DNA from: Flavipsychrobacter sp. | Lineage (GTDB): Bacteria > Bacteroidota > Bacteroidia > Chitinophagales > Chitinophagaceae | NCBI GenBank assembly: GCA_017849575.1 | Contig: JAFIGV010000015.1 | Span: 186,001-250,000 of the forward strand | DNA length: 64,000 bases | Reading direction: 5' to 3' | Shown: positions 34,532 to 43,731 of the stretch, in pieces | How the letters are laid out: each line of letters starts with the position of its first letter | Position numbering within the stretch: position 1 is the first letter of the stretch | Position numbers and translations under genes: made by a program | The notes under the pieces: model-generated | Told to the model about the DNA's origin: nothing | The model's database searches: none | The model's input: the letters and a program-made list of their open reading frames with translations, nothing else

Positions 34532-35893
34532 CTACAGGCCGTATTGCGTAATCAGGTAAATAAACTGTGTCATTGCAACGGCGCCCATTTTAAGTTCGCG
34601 GTGGTTCACTGCTTCAAAGACATCTTTGGCCGTGTGGTGGTAGTCGAAATAGCGCTGCGGATCCGGAATCAGTTCTGCCACCGGCACTCCTGCCTTTTGC
34701 AGTGGCCAGATGTCTGCTCCTCCATTCTTCCCCTCAAAGTCATAGACACCATAAGGCAGGAACAACGATTTATAGGACTGCAGATAGCGTCTTTGTGCAT
34801 CGCTCATCCCCAGGCTGATACCGCGCGGAGCAAATCCGCCGGCATCGCTTTCGAGCGCCAGAATATGCTCTTCGTGATGCGCCTGTGCCGAGTCTGCATA
34901 GGCCATTCCGCCTTTCAGTCCGTTTTCTTCATTCATAAACAACACCACACGAAGGGTGCGTTTAGGCCGGAGTTTCAGTGCTTTGAAGGTGCGCAATACC
35001 TCTATGCTTTGCACACAGCCCGCCCCATCGTCATGCGCTCCTTCGCCTACATCCCAGCTATCGAGATGGCCTCCCACCACTACAATCTGATTGGGCAACT
35101 GCTCGCCTTCAATTTCGCCTACTACGTTGAAGGATGTCTTTGTGCCCGCCATTCTGCAATTCGATTGCAACCTTGCGGTAACCGGATTTTTGAGACACCA
35201 TTTTTCCAGCAGATCTGCCGAACGGTTGCCGATGGCAACTGCCGGTATGGGCCTGATGCTGTCGGCATAGCGCAGAGAGCCGGTGTGAGGTTCGTCGTCT
35301 TCACCAGTGGAGATGCTTCTGATGATGACACCTGCGGCACCTTTTGCCGAAGCAAGGTTGGGGCTGTTCCAGCGGTAGCTGCCTGCTTGTCCGTAACCCT
35401 CGAATGTGTTGACGAGCTGCTGTGGAAAACGGTGGTTGAAGAAAACAATCTTTCCCGCCACGTCCTTTGTACCAAGCCTGGAGAATTCTTCGAAATCCTG
35501 CACCATAATAATAGAGGCTTCCAATATTTTGCCCCCGGTGCCTACCGTGTTCCCCAGCGAGAGCATGGGCAGGGAAAGCCAATTGCCGGTGTTGCCTTCC
35601 CGAACGGATAGGTTCTCTTTTCCGCGGATCCATACCGGCACCTCCACCAGTTGCAGCCATACTTTATCGGCGCCGGCCTCGCGCAGCGTGCGCTCACCCC
35701 AGCTTATGGCCCGGCTGGCAGCAGGAGTACCACTGAGCCGGTTGCCCACCTGTTTGCACAATATTCGCAGGTCTTCGTAGCATTTGCCCTGCAATAATAT
35801 CTGGTTGGCTATTTTGCGAAACATAGCCGAATCCTGAGCCTGGCTGGTGCTTCCGAGCAAAATGGCGAAAACCAAAGCAATGCTGTATTTCAT
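34532..35893 (-). CDS. Secreted M28-family metallopeptidase (carboxypeptidase Q-like)
   Basis: 453 residues with signal peptide (MKYSIALVFAILLGSTSQA). Protease-associated insert around residues 120-230, then metal ligands in order: His and Asp in GGHLDSWDVG and AHDDGAGC, Glu pair in MNEENGLKGG, Asp in LESDAGGF, His in FDYHHTAKD. Length and GERTLREAGADKVWLQLVEV match the carboxypeptidase Q/aminopeptidase branch, cleaving short peptides in the periplasm. First gene of a two-gene operon with the ABC permease; divergent from deaD. Confidence 0.93.
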   Translation of the reverse strand: MKYSIALVFAILLGSTSQAQDSAMFRKIANQILLQGKCYEDLRILCKQVGNRLSGTPAASRAISWGERTLREAGADKVWLQLVEVPVWIRGKENLSVREGNTGNWLSLPMLSLGNTVGTGGKILEASIIMVQDFEEFSRLGTKDVAGKIVFFNHRFPQQLVNTFEGYGQAGSYRWNSPNLASAKGAAGVIIRSISTGEDDEPHTGSLRYADSIRPIPAVAIGNRSADLLEKWCLKNPVTARLQSNCRMAGTKTSFNVVGEIEGEQLPNQIVVVGGHLDSWDVGEGAHDDGAGCVQSIEVLRTFKALKLRPKRTLRVVLFMNEENGLKGGMAYADSAQAHHEEHILALESDAGGFAPRGISLGMSDAQRRYLQSYKSLFLPYGVYDFEGKNGGADIWPLQKAGVPVAELIPDPQRYFDYHHTAKDVFEAVNHRELKMGAVAMTQFIYLITQYGL

Positions 35894-35989
35894 TCGCTAA
35901 AAATAATAGCAAAGCAAGAAACTGGGCTCTGGAAATTGATGACGCCGGGGGAATAATAATTTAACCCCGCCATCTCGGGCCTAATACCG

Positions 35990-35997
35990 TACCTTTG
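35990..35997 (+). promoter_or_regulatory. -7 promoter box of the DEAD-box helicase gene
   Basis: TACCTTTG is an exact TAnnTTTG match, 29 nt before the ATG at 36027. Confidence 0.65.
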
Positions 35998-36026
35998 CGG
36001 CTTCATAAATATAAGTTCTTAGTTAG

Positions 36027-37733
36027 ATGATTTCATTTTCGAGCCTTTCACTGAGAGAGGAAATTACTCGTGCTGTAGCCGAATTGGGCTTTGAGACCCC
36101 CACACCTATTCAACAAAAAGTAATACCCCATTTATTAGCCGAACCCACTGATATTATTGGTCTTGCCCAGACGGGTACCGGCAAAACTGCCGCTTTTGGT
36201 TTGCCGCTGCTGCATCATATGGATGTTGCAGAAAAGCAGGTGCAGGCCCTGGTGCTTTCTCCTACACGTGAACTCTGTATGCAGATACAGGAGGAGTTTA
36301 AGAAGTATGGCCAGTATATGCGCGGACTGAAAACGACCGCGGTATATGGAGGTGTGCCTATTGGCGGACAGATAAGAGAGCTAAAATATCATCCGCAGGT
36401 GGTGGTGGCTACGCCCGGCCGGCTGATTGATTTGCTGGAGCGTAAGGCGCTATCGCTGGAGAGTGTAAAATACGTGGTGCTGGATGAAGCCGACGAAATG
36501 CTGAACATGGGTTTCCGCGAAGACATTGACTTCATTCTGAAGAACACGGTGTCGCGCCAGCATACCTGGCTTTTTTCGGCAACGATGAACAATGAAGTGC
36601 GGGGCATTGCCAAGCGTTTCATGAGCCAATGGAAGGAATATTCCGTTGCTGCGGCCAACACCACGAATGAGAATATTGACCATCAGTATTATGTTACACA
36701 CCGGCACCTCCGGTTCGAAACCCTGCAAAGGCTGCTCGATTTCACGCCAGGCATCTATGGTATCATCTTTACCCGTACCAAGCAAGACTGCCAGGAAATT
36801 GCAGAAAAACTGATGAAACAGGGTTACCATGTAAGCCCTCTCCATGGCGATATGGATCAGAAGATGCGGAGCAAAGTGATGGAGCGCTTCAAAAATCGTA
36901 GCCTGCAGGCCATTGTCGCTACAGATGTGGCGGCAAGAGGGATAGATGTCAACGATATCACCCACGTTATCAATTATGAGTTGCCGGACGATCCTGAAGT
37001 TTATACCCATCGTAGCGGACGGACGGCGCGCGCCGGCAAGTCGGGCATTTGTATGAGCATCGTCTCTCCCAAAGAAATTTCAACCATCCGCCAGATTGAG
37101 CGCCTTGTAAAGCAGCGGTTCAACCGTTGTGACATACCTGATGGGGCAGAAGTGGTGAGAAAGCGCCTGTTTTATTTTCTGGAACAAATCGAAACGGCCA
37201 AGCCACAGAAGAACTTCGCTGAAGTTTACCTGCAGTCCATTCACGAGCGCTTTGAGGAAATGGATAAGGATGAACTGATCAAACGGTTGATCTGGATACA
37301 GCTTAAGGAAACTATAGATAATTATCAGGAAGCAGAGGACCTGAACGCTGGTTACGATCAGGCGGGTGGCCGCACCGAAGGCAAAAGTGTTCGCCTATTT
37401 ATGAACATGGGCTCGAAGGATGGTATGGACAGCGCAGAGAAGCTGGTGCGTTTTGTAGCCGAAGCTACCGACCTGGAGCCGGGAATGATCTTCCGCGTAA
37501 CCGTGCGCGAGCTCAGCAGCTTCTTCAACGTACGCGGCGACGCTGCCGATTTCATTAAAGAGACACTTTCGCAGAAGAAATATAAGGGCCGTAAAATAAG
37601 GATCGAAGAGGCGGATCAGCGTCCGGCGCCGCAGGGCCGCGACCGCTCGAGACCCTATAACGACAAACGTTCCGGGGAATTCAAACCTCGATTCGGGAAA
37701 TCCGATTCACACAAGATTAACAGGAATTATTAG
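36027..37733 (+). CDS. deaD: DEAD-box RNA helicase (DeaD/CsdA type)
   Basis: 568 residues. Motifs: Q motif FETPTPIQQ (about 22-30), Walker A AQTGTGKT (47-54), PTRELC (79-84), DEAD (153-156), SAT in LFSATMN, ARGID and HRSGRTARAGK in the second RecA domain. C-terminal DbpA/CsdA RNA-binding domain (VRLFMNMGSKDGMDSAEKLV to KYKGRKIRIEEA) and a basic tail (RPYNDKRSGEFKPRFGK). It unwinds RNA in ribosome assembly and mRNA decay, especially at low temperature. Gene stands alone with its own promoter. Confidence 0.95.
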   Translation: MISFSSLSLREEITRAVAELGFETPTPIQQKVIPHLLAEPTDIIGLAQTGTGKTAAFGLPLLHHMDVAEKQVQALVLSPTRELCMQIQEEFKKYGQYMRGLKTTAVYGGVPIGGQIRELKYHPQVVVATPGRLIDLLERKALSLESVKYVVLDEADEMLNMGFREDIDFILKNTVSRQHTWLFSATMNNEVRGIAKRFMSQWKEYSVAAANTTNENIDHQYYVTHRHLRFETLQRLLDFTPGIYGIIFTRTKQDCQEIAEKLMKQGYHVSPLHGDMDQKMRSKVMERFKNRSLQAIVATDVAARGIDVNDITHVINYELPDDPEVYTHRSGRTARAGKSGICMSIVSPKEISTIRQIERLVKQRFNRCDIPDGAEVVRKRLFYFLEQIETAKPQKNFAEVYLQSIHERFEEMDKDELIKRLIWIQLKETIDNYQEAEDLNAGYDQAGGRTEGKSVRLFMNMGSKDGMDSAEKLVRFVAEATDLEPGMIFRVTVRELSSFFNVRGDAADFIKETLSQKKYKGRKIRIEEADQRPAPQGRDRSRPYNDKRSGEFKPRFGKSDSHKINRNY

Positions 37734-37794
37734 GGTATAATTTAATGTTTTCTTGGCCGTTTAAGATTTCTGCCCTTACTTTGCGTAAAATTTA

Positions 37795-38244
37795 ATGCGT
37801 ATGAGGCTGTTGTTAATCACCACATTTTTAGCGTTCAGTGTAGGCACTGCACAGGCACAGAAGAGTTCCGGCTCGGGCATGCTATCCAGTATCAGAAACG
37901 GAATCGCTAGTTTTTATCACGATAAATTCGAGGGCCGCAAAACCGCCACCGGAGAGATTTTTGATAACGATAAATTTACGGCTGCTTCTAACAAGCTGAA
38001 GCTGGGAAGTTATGTAAAGGTGACTAACCTCAACAATAGACAAGTGATCTATGTACGTATCAACGACAGAATGGCCAAAAGTAATAACCGCCTGATAGAC
38101 CTTGCCAGCATTGCAGCGAAGAAACTGCACTTCCACAAAAACGGTATTGCAAAAGTGAAGGTAGAGCCCGTATCTGAAGAAGAAGGCCGTAAAGCCATTC
38201 TGGCGCAGAACAGTTTCAACCTGCTACCGGGTAACAAACTCTGA
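37795..38244 (+). CDS. RlpA-like septal ring protein (double-psi beta barrel)
   Basis: 149 residues, signal peptide MRMRLLLITTFLAFSVGTAQA. The double-psi beta-barrel of RlpA follows: GIASFYHDKFEGRKTATGE (about 37-55), DKFTAASNKLKLGSYVKVTN, VYVRINDR and RLIDLASIAAKKL. RlpA proteins act on peptidoglycan as lytic transglycosylases at the septum; the catalytic Asp is in NDRM (family knowledge). No SPOR domain, so shorter than E. coli RlpA. Followed by a bidirectional terminator. Confidence 0.9.
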   Translation: MRMRLLLITTFLAFSVGTAQAQKSSGSGMLSSIRNGIASFYHDKFEGRKTATGEIFDNDKFTAASNKLKLGSYVKVTNLNNRQVIYVRINDRMAKSNNRLIDLASIAAKKLHFHKNGIAKVKVEPVSEEEGRKAILAQNSFNLLPGNKL

Positions 38245-38267
38245 TTGTTCAATAAAACGATGCTAAT

Positions 38268-38298
38268 AAAAAAGTCCGGTGATGTGCCGGACTTTTTT
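38268..38298. terminator. Bidirectional terminator between convergent genes
   Basis: AAAAAAGTCCGG/CCGGACTTTTTT, 12-bp stem with 7-nt loop; A run before and T run after serve both strands. Confidence 0.92.
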
Positions 38299-38322
38299 AA
38301 TTTTTTATAGGAGGTGCGTTGT

Positions 38323-39093
38323 CTAATAAGAGTTCCACCAGTTTTCTGTACTCCACTTATACGAGAAAGGCATCAACAGCAGCGATATCGCGAAATTGGA
38401 CTTACCCGTTAGCTTGGCAGTACCGCCCGCCTGAATGTTGCCGTCGCCTTCATCATGTTTGTAGTCCATATAGGCAAGATCTCCGATAGCATACATGGCT
38501 CTAACCTTTACGCAAATGCCGGCAAATATTCCTACTTCCGCCTTCACGTATGGGGTCACTGCAAAAGTGGGATCGATAGTGACGGGTACGCCGGTAAGGG
38601 TAGTCAACGCATAAGACGGATAAACACCGGCGCCGAAAGCAGCACAAAACCTGGGTGTTCTCAGATCTACGGCATGAGCGCCCAGCTTTATATCAAGCCC
38701 GATGGGCAGCGCCATTTGTACGGTGGCACCGTCTAACAGAAAATCATTTTCAAAAGCAAACCCGTCCACCTTCGATTTCCACGTCATCATATTGTACATA
38801 TAGTCAACGGTAAGGCAGAGCGAGCTTGCATTGCCCATGCGTTTGAGACGGAAATAAGTGCCGGCGGTAAAACCCCAAGAAGCATTTGTTTTCATTTCGA
38901 AAGGCTTGTAGGTCGTGTCAATATCATGGCCCAGCCCCTTGGAGTAATAAGTAGATGTGTAATCGGCCTTGTTGCTTAGAAAGGAATACCCCAATTGCAA
39001 ATGACTGAGGATACCCGGAACCCTGGCGGATGAAACCAGAGGCACTGATAATACGGCGCAGAGTAAAAATGCCTTGAGTTGCAGTTTATTCAT
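38323..39093 (-). CDS. Outer-membrane beta-barrel-type secreted protein
   Basis: 256 residues from the ATG at 39093, which starts a signal peptide (MNKLQLKAFLLCAVLSVPLVSSA); the in-frame ATG at 39117 adds eight unlikely residues. The mature protein alternates short amphipathic strands with aromatic ends (HLQLGYSFLSNKADYTSTYY, SWGFTAGTYFRLKR, VKAEVGIFAGICVKVRAMY, FAISLLLMPFSYKW), as in Bacteroidota outer-membrane barrels. Function unknown. Its C-terminal 75 residues are repeated in degenerate form in the truncated reading frame just upstream (39133-39420). Confidence 0.75.
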   Translation of the reverse strand: MNKLQLKAFLLCAVLSVPLVSSARVPGILSHLQLGYSFLSNKADYTSTYYSKGLGHDIDTTYKPFEMKTNASWGFTAGTYFRLKRMGNASSLCLTVDYMYNMMTWKSKVDGFAFENDFLLDGATVQMALPIGLDIKLGAHAVDLRTPRFCAAFGAGVYPSYALTTLTGVPVTIDPTFAVTPYVKAEVGIFAGICVKVRAMYAIGDLAYMDYKHDEGDGNIQAGGTAKLTGKSNFAISLLLMPFSYKWSTENWWNSY

Positions 39094-39132
39094 AAACACG
39101 GTTTGTTGCGTAAACATAATAAATGAAACTTA

Positions 39133-39420
39133 CTAATCCCAACGAAAAGAGAAGGACTGAACTAAAATTGAGATCATAAACTGATCATGGATTTTCAGGC
39201 TCGTGCGCACGTCGGAGGCAATGTTGAAAAGGTCGTCGCGGTCGTTGGAAAAACTAATCGGGCTTTTGAGGATATAGGTGGCGCGTAGTTTCCAGTTGAT
39301 ACCGGCAAAAAGGCTGAGTTCTGCCTTGATATTGGGTGTCGCGAGGAATTTGAATCCCACAAAATGATGATAAAAAATACTTAACACAAATGTCTGCACT
39401 GCATTTCTCATTTTCCCCAT
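39133..39420 (-). pseudogene. Truncated paralog of the neighbouring barrel protein
   Basis: 95 codons. From residue 27 it aligns with the last 75 residues of the gene at 38323-39093: TPNIKAELSLFAGINWKLRA against TPYVKAEVGIFAGICVKVRA, and FMISILVQSFSFRW against FAISLLLMPFSYKW. The N-terminal 26 residues have no match and no signal peptide, and run into the promoter of the divergent SET gene. Best read as the leftover of a tandem duplicate that lost its 5' two thirds. Confidence 0.7.
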
Positions 39421-39422
39421 CG

Positions 39423-39430
39423 TACTTTTG
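39423..39430 (+). promoter_or_regulatory. -7 promoter box of the SET-domain gene
   Basis: TACTTTTG, exact TAnnTTTG. Only 4 nt separate it from the ATG at 39435, so the transcript would start at or next to the AUG (leaderless). Confidence 0.5.
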
Positions 39431-39434
39431 TCCG

Positions 39435-39821
39435 ATGCATCATCCCGCTATTTATATCGCCAGCATAGAAGGCAAGGGAAGGGGGGTGTTTACTACGGAA
39501 GATATTCCCCTCGATACCGTAGTGGAGGTGGCTCCGGTGATCGTAATGAGTGGTGAAGAACGCGTGCTGCTGGATAAGACTTTACTGCACGATTATATCT
39601 TCGAATGGTCGCCCGATGGCCGAAATGAATGTTGTATGGCTTTGGGGTATGTACCCATCTTCAATCATTCCTATCAGTCCAACTGCGAATATTTTATGGA
39701 CTATGATGAGCAGTCAATGCTGATCAAAACGGTACGGAACATCAGGGCAGGTGAAGAGCTGACCATCAACTATAATGGTGATTGGGACGATCCGAAGGCA
39801 GTGTGGTTCGACGTGCGCTGA
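39435..39821 (+). CDS. SET-domain protein (lysine methyltransferase-like)
   Basis: 128 residues, a compact SET domain: IEGKGRGVFTTEDI (about 11-24) near the start, then YVPIFNHSYQSNCEY (NHS motif, SAM and Lys contacts) and EELTINYNGDW with the catalytic Tyr region. The ATG at 39435 is used; the 15 in-frame codons upstream overlap the promoter box. SET enzymes methylate Lys in proteins with SAM; in bacteria the target is usually unknown. Followed 48 bp later by pterin dehydratase on the same strand. Confidence 0.88.
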   Translation: MHHPAIYIASIEGKGRGVFTTEDIPLDTVVEVAPVIVMSGEERVLLDKTLLHDYIFEWSPDGRNECCMALGYVPIFNHSYQSNCEYFMDYDEQSMLIKTVRNIRAGEELTINYNGDWDDPKAVWFDVR

Positions 39822-39869
39822 TCTGAAATTTCTTTCGGAGCTTCGTTGTTCAACGAACATTGATCTATT

Positions 39870-40103
39870 ATGTGGCAGGAAAAAGAAAACACGCTGTACC
39901 GTGCCTTCATCTTTCACGATTTTTCAGAAGCCTTTGCCTTCATGACCCGGGTTGCCCTGCTGGCCGAGCAACATAACCATCATCCCCGCTGGACGAATGT
40001 CTGGAACAAAGTGGAGATATGGTTAAATACACATGACGCCGGCGATCGGGTCACAGAGAAAGACAGAAAGCTGGCAGCGTCTATTGATGCCTTGTCTGCT
40101 TAG
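39870..40103 (+). CDS. 4a-hydroxytetrahydrobiopterin dehydratase (PCD/DCoH)
   Basis: 77 residues. Active-site histidines and context: [20 protein letters not shown] (about 31-50), [18 protein letters not shown]. It dehydrates 4a-hydroxy-tetrahydropterin so that the pterin cofactor of aromatic amino-acid hydroxylases can be recycled. Shorter than most homologs (90-110) because the N-terminus is trimmed. The stop overlaps the stop of the convergent M14 gene by 4 bp. Confidence 0.93.
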   Translation: MWQEKENTLYRAFIFHDFSEAFAFMTRVALLAEQHNHHPRWTNVWNKVEIWLNTHDAGDRVTEKDRKLAASIDALSA

Positions 40104-41839
40104 TCAATCCTGAAGACCGGGTAGCGTCTGTACTCTGGCTCAAAGTACTCCGTTTGTTCATAAACAAATTCCAGTTGTGCGTCGCCATCCCGGGCGAAAC
40201 TGGTATCGCTTGCTCTTTTTAACCTGAGTGCTTGTTCTATTTCAGGGTGGAGCTTTAACCAGTCAGCGGCAAGGTCTTCAAATACATAATCGCTAAAGCC
40301 TTCTTTCTGTTGCAATATGGCATCAAAAAATCCCCAGGCAAAAAATGCGTCGGGTGCGTCCGGTTCAAGGGTTTCCAGCAAGTATATTTTTGCAGGCTGA
40401 TCGGTGGGAATAATATAGTCGCCCTTGTAGCCATGCACCATTTGTCGTTTTGCAGTGTAGTGCACATCCGTGTGCAGATAATGACCTTCGTAGGGTGTTT
40501 TCACGGTTTCGAAGGTGCCAATCGTGTACACGGTCGCAAGGATGTCCGTGTCTCGTTCTAATTTCCGAAACTGAACCCCATTCCATTGTAGTCTCTGAAG
40601 CACTTTATGCCATCCCCGCGGCAAAATATAAGCTTGTGGTGCTGTTGCCGTTCGGGTGGGCAAAAAGCGGTTGAAGAAGCGAACCTGCCGTTCGTAGGGT
40701 TGTTGCCGGTCGTAGAAAAGTCGTTGCTGGCCCGACACCTCACTAGCTTTGTAGCGGGATGCATACCCTTTGAAAGAGATGAGGCTATACTGCGTGGTGT
40801 CTGTGCGCCAGTCGAGCGTAAAGACCTTCTGCCTGCGCACAGATTGTCTCTCGCGTGCCCGGATGGCTTTGATGCTTTGCGCATGCTCTGCTGCAAAATC
40901 TATCATGCATTGCATTAGCGCATAGCAGGCCTGCACTCTTTGGGCATAGGGCTTGAGCATATGGGTCTCCGATACGAAAGCGAATGTGGCAAACAGCGCC
41001 GCAAAGCCGCTGGCAAAACGGGGCGGATCATAGAACTGAGGCCATCCCTTGTCTGGTGTGTGGCCCCAATGGTTGACGTAAGGCACAAGATCGTAGCCCT
41101 TCACTTTCATCCTTCTATAGATTTCCGGTTCAAGTTTCTGAGCCTGAAATGCGCCCATGTAGCTTCCCAGCTTACGCTCATTTTCTGAAAGCAGGGTCAT
41201 CACGTGCTGGTAGTCGGCCCCATTGCTGACATGGTTGTCAATAAACAGATCGGGGTCAAGGCGATGAAAAAGTTGCACCAGCGAGCGAGTCTCCCGGGCA
41301 TCCATTTTGATAAAGTCCCTGTTCAGGTCGAGGTTTTGTGCGTTGCCTCTGAACCCATAGGCTGCAGGTCCGTTTTGGTTGGCCCGACTGAGCCTTCCCC
41401 GGTTGCGTGCGCCCCCTGTATTAAACACCGGAATGACGGCCAACACTATGTTTCGGGGTAGGGTGTACCGGCCCAGGGCAGCATCTCTGATCAGCATCAT
41501 GCTGGCATCCACACCATCGGGTTCGCCGGGGTGAATGGCGTTGTTGATGAGGATCACGAGGCGCTGCTCTTTTTTCCATGCCTGAGGATTAAAGTTTCCG
41601 TCGGCCGAAAAATAGACTACATGCAGCGGTACATCGTCATCGGTAGCACCCGTTTCCTGCAGCTCCACACTGCTAAATCGACTATCGAGCTGCCGGAAGT
41701 ATTCTATTGCTTCAGCGTAGGTGGCGGTTTCCCGGCCCTGAGATTTTTCAAAAGGTGTACGATAAGCCTGTGCGAAAAGGTGCGCAGAAAAAAGTACTGT
41801 CGGTATCAAAATCAATATGAAAGTTTTCCTCAGCTTCAT
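40100..41839 (-). CDS. Secreted M14-family zinc carboxypeptidase
   Basis: 579 residues, signal peptide [23 protein letters not shown]. Zinc ligands: HxxE in [11 protein letters not shown] (His about 104, Glu about 107) and later His in [12 protein letters not shown]; catalytic Glu in [15 protein letters not shown]. Substrate-binding Arg and Asn come in [21 protein letters not shown]-terminal 200 residues form a second domain without clear identity. Acts in the periplasm or outside on peptide C-termini or cell-wall peptides. Its ATG overlaps the stop of the GNAT gene upstream (4 bp), so both are in one operon. Confidence 0.93.
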   Translation of the reverse strand: MKLRKTFILILIPTVLFSAHLFAQAYRTPFEKSQGRETATYAEAIEYFRQLDSRFSSVELQETGATDDDVPLHVVYFSADGNFNPQAWKKEQRLVILINNAIHPGEPDGVDASMMLIRDAALGRYTLPRNIVLAVIPVFNTGGARNRGRLSRANQNGPAAYGFRGNAQNLDLNRDFIKMDARETRSLVQLFHRLDPDLFIDNHVSNGADYQHVMTLLSENERKLGSYMGAFQAQKLEPEIYRRMKVKGYDLVPYVNHWGHTPDKGWPQFYDPPRFASGFAALFATFAFVSETHMLKPYAQRVQACYALMQCMIDFAAEHAQSIKAIRARERQSVRRQKVFTLDWRTDTTQYSLISFKGYASRYKASEVSGQQRLFYDRQQPYERQVRFFNRFLPTRTATAPQAYILPRGWHKVLQRLQWNGVQFRKLERDTDILATVYTIGTFETVKTPYEGHYLHTDVHYTAKRQMVHGYKGDYIIPTDQPAKIYLLETLEPDAPDAFFAWGFFDAILQQKEGFSDYVFEDLAADWLKLHPEIEQALRLKRASDTSFARDGDAQLEFVYEQTEYFEPEYRRYPVFRID

Positions 41840-42384
41840 TTTGTTTTTTTGTGTTGGTCATATTCGCTGCGGAGCAGGGCGTAGCAAATCGAATCATCAA
41901 ATCTTCCTTCGTAGAAATAGTGCTCGCGCATCAGGCCTTCCCGACGGAAATGTTGGCTTTCGATTACCTTTTGTGAATACCTGTTTTCGGGGGCTACAAA
42001 GGCTTCAATTCGGTTCAGGTTCATGTCTTCAAATCCATGGTCAACTACCGCTTGTATCGCTTCCCTGGCAAGGCCCTGGTTTTGAAATGCAGGAAGTATG
42101 CGATAACCGATTTCTGCCCTGCGATGCTGCGGTACCCAGACATGAAAACTAAACGATCCCACAACACCGCCGCTTAGAGCATCGTGCAAAATAAAAATGC
42201 GGAAATCGAGATAATCATTGCCGCCATTATAACGCTTTTGGTATTTCCGATATTCTTCCTCTGTCGTCAGGCCCATCAGGTCCACGAACTGTTGCTGGGT
42301 TTTTTCTTTCAGCAGTGTGGCAATATGTTCGGAGCTATAGACAAGGATCTTGAGTCGCTTGGTCTTCATCTCAGGGGTAAACAT
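41836..42384 (-). CDS. GNAT acetyltransferase (RimJ/RimL-like)
   Basis: 182 residues. Acetyl-CoA binding loop of the R/Q-x-x-G-x-G/A type: EIGYRILPAFQNQGLAREAI (about 100-119), followed by RIEAFVAPENRYSQKVIESQ and FRREGLMREHYFYEGRF, the RimJ/RimL protein-acetylating arrangement. Substrate not readable. Translationally coupled to the downstream M14 carboxypeptidase gene. Divergent from yceI; the shared 102-bp region holds a 16-bp palindrome. Confidence 0.9.
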   Translation of the reverse strand: MFTPEMKTKRLKILVYSSEHIATLLKEKTQQQFVDLMGLTTEEEYRKYQKRYNGGNDYLDFRIFILHDALSGGVVGSFSFHVWVPQHRRAEIGYRILPAFQNQGLAREAIQAVVDHGFEDMNLNRIEAFVAPENRYSQKVIESQHFRREGLMREHYFYEGRFDDSICYALLRSEYDQHKKTK

Positions 42385-42439
42385 GGTGGATCATTTTCCC
42401 GACAATAAAGCTATAAATGAAACCAATTCCAAGTAATGC

Positions 42440-42458
42440 ATGTATGTACATACATTTG
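42440..42458. promoter_or_regulatory. Palindromic operator overlapping the yceI promoter box
   Basis: Perfect 16-bp palindrome ATGTATGTACATACAT (42440-42455) overlaps TACATTTG (42451-42458), an exact TAnnTTTG box 28 nt before the yceI ATG. A repressor bound here would block the promoter; the GNAT promoter on the other side could also be affected. Regulator unknown. Confidence 0.6.
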
Positions 42459-42486
42459 TTCAACGAAATAATTAAACACAGCAACA

Positions 42487-43113
42487 ATGAAAAAACTATT
42501 TACGATTGCGGCCTTTGTTTTTGCCGGAGGAGTGGCTCAGGCCCAGGCAAGCCGGAATGTGATGGCGGCGGCGCCGCTGGCTGCTACGAACTGGAGCTTA
42601 GATAAATCGCACTCCAGCGTTAAGTTCAGTGTAGATCATCTGGTGATCTCAGAAGTAGAAGGAAACTTTAAGATGTTCAACGGTTCGCTCACAAGTCCTG
42701 AGCCGGATTTTTCGAATGCCGTGATCGAATTTACTGTGGATGTGAACAGCATCAACACTGATGATGAAAAGCGCGATGCCCACCTGAAGAGTGATGATTT
42801 TTTCAACGCCGAAAAATTTCCGGCTATGAAATTTGTCAGCACATCTTTTAAGAAGGTGAAAGGAAATGCCTATGTGCTTGAGGGAAATCTTACCATCCGC
42901 GACGTAACGAAGAAAGTGCAGTTTGCCGTGATTTATGGTGGAACGGTTAAAGATCCCTGGGGCAATATCAAGGCTGGTTTCAAGGCATCGGGCACTATTA
43001 ACCGCAAAGAATTCGGATTGAAGTGGGGCGTGCTTACCGAAACCGGTGGCGCAGTAGTGGGCGATGAAGTTCGGATGAAGATCAATGTAGAGTTTGCACA
43101 GGCTAAAGGGTAG
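42487..43113 (+). CDS. YceI-family periplasmic lipid-binding protein
   Basis: 208 residues, signal peptide MKKLFTIAAFVFAGGVAQAQ. Lipocalin-like YceI barrel: WSLDKSHSSVKFSVDHLVIS, FSNAVIEFTVDVNSINT, HLKSDDFFNAEKFPAMKFVS, GNLTIRDVTKKVQF and GTINRKEFGLKWG. YceI proteins bind isoprenoid or amide lipids in the periplasm and are often induced by stress. Own promoter with palindromic operator, own terminator. Confidence 0.95.
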   Translation: MKKLFTIAAFVFAGGVAQAQASRNVMAAAPLAATNWSLDKSHSSVKFSVDHLVISEVEGNFKMFNGSLTSPEPDFSNAVIEFTVDVNSINTDDEKRDAHLKSDDFFNAEKFPAMKFVSTSFKKVKGNAYVLEGNLTIRDVTKKVQFAVIYGGTVKDPWGNIKAGFKASGTINRKEFGLKWGVLTETGGAVVGDEVRMKINVEFAQAKG

Positions 43114-43141
43114 CAAGACTGGAATTTATATTTCGAAACTG

Positions 43142-43174
43142 ACGGCACGCGCAAATCGTGCCGTTTTATTTTTT
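43142..43174 (+). terminator. Intrinsic terminator of yceI
   Basis: ACGGCACG/CGTGCCGT stem with 7-nt loop followed by TTTATTTTTT. Confidence 0.9.
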
Positions 43175-43185
43175 ACATTGCTGAT

Positions 43186-43680
43186 GTGATCCTTAGAAAT
43201 GCAACGACAGAAGATGCCGCAACCCTTCAGCAGCTTGCTGAAAAAATATGGTATCCTACCTACGGTCCCATATTGTCGGAAGAGCAAATACGGTTCATGC
43301 TCGATAAAATCTATGATCTTAACAGCATCCGCACACAAATTTCTACGGGCAGTCAAACCTATATATTACTTTCCGAAAATGGCGCTCCGCAAGGCTTTGC
43401 CGCCTTTGGCCCGCGCCCGGAGCATCCGGAAGTCTATAAGCTTTTTAAGCTGTACTGCCTTGTAGAGACTAAGGGAAAAGGCTATGGAAAGGCATTGATT
43501 AATGAAGTAGAACAGAGGGTTTTACGAGCCGGTAAAACTATACTCGAACTCAACGTCAACAAATACAATCCTGCAAAGACCTTCTACGAAAAAATGGGCT
43601 ACGAAGTGATCTATGAAGAAGACATACCTATTGGCGATTTTTGGATGAATGATTTTGTGATGAGGAAGGAGCTCAAATAA
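43186..43680 (+). CDS. GNAT acetyltransferase
   Basis: 164 residues from a GTG start at 43186. Family signature: LRNATTEDAATLQQLAEKIW at the start, LYCLVETKGKGYGKALINEV (acetyl-CoA loop) and LNVNKYNPAKTFYEKMGYEV at the end. Soluble; substrate unknown. The start lies just behind the yceI terminator, so translation of a read-through or an own promoter is required; neither is clear. Confidence 0.88.
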   Translation: MILRNATTEDAATLQQLAEKIWYPTYGPILSEEQIRFMLDKIYDLNSIRTQISTGSQTYILLSENGAPQGFAAFGPRPEHPEVYKLFKLYCLVETKGKGYGKALINEVEQRVLRAGKTILELNVNKYNPAKTFYEKMGYEVIYEEDIPIGDFWMNDFVMRKELK

Positions 43681-43682
43681 AA

Positions 43683-43709
43683 TTGCCCTCACCATCCGGA
43701 GGGCAAAAA
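43683..43709. terminator. Short hairpin between convergent genes
   Basis: TTGCCCTC/GAGGGCAA stem with 8-nt loop; A run follows. Serves the GNAT gene and parB. Confidence 0.6.
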
Positions 43710-43731
43710 CTTAATTTCTCGCTGTGTTACT

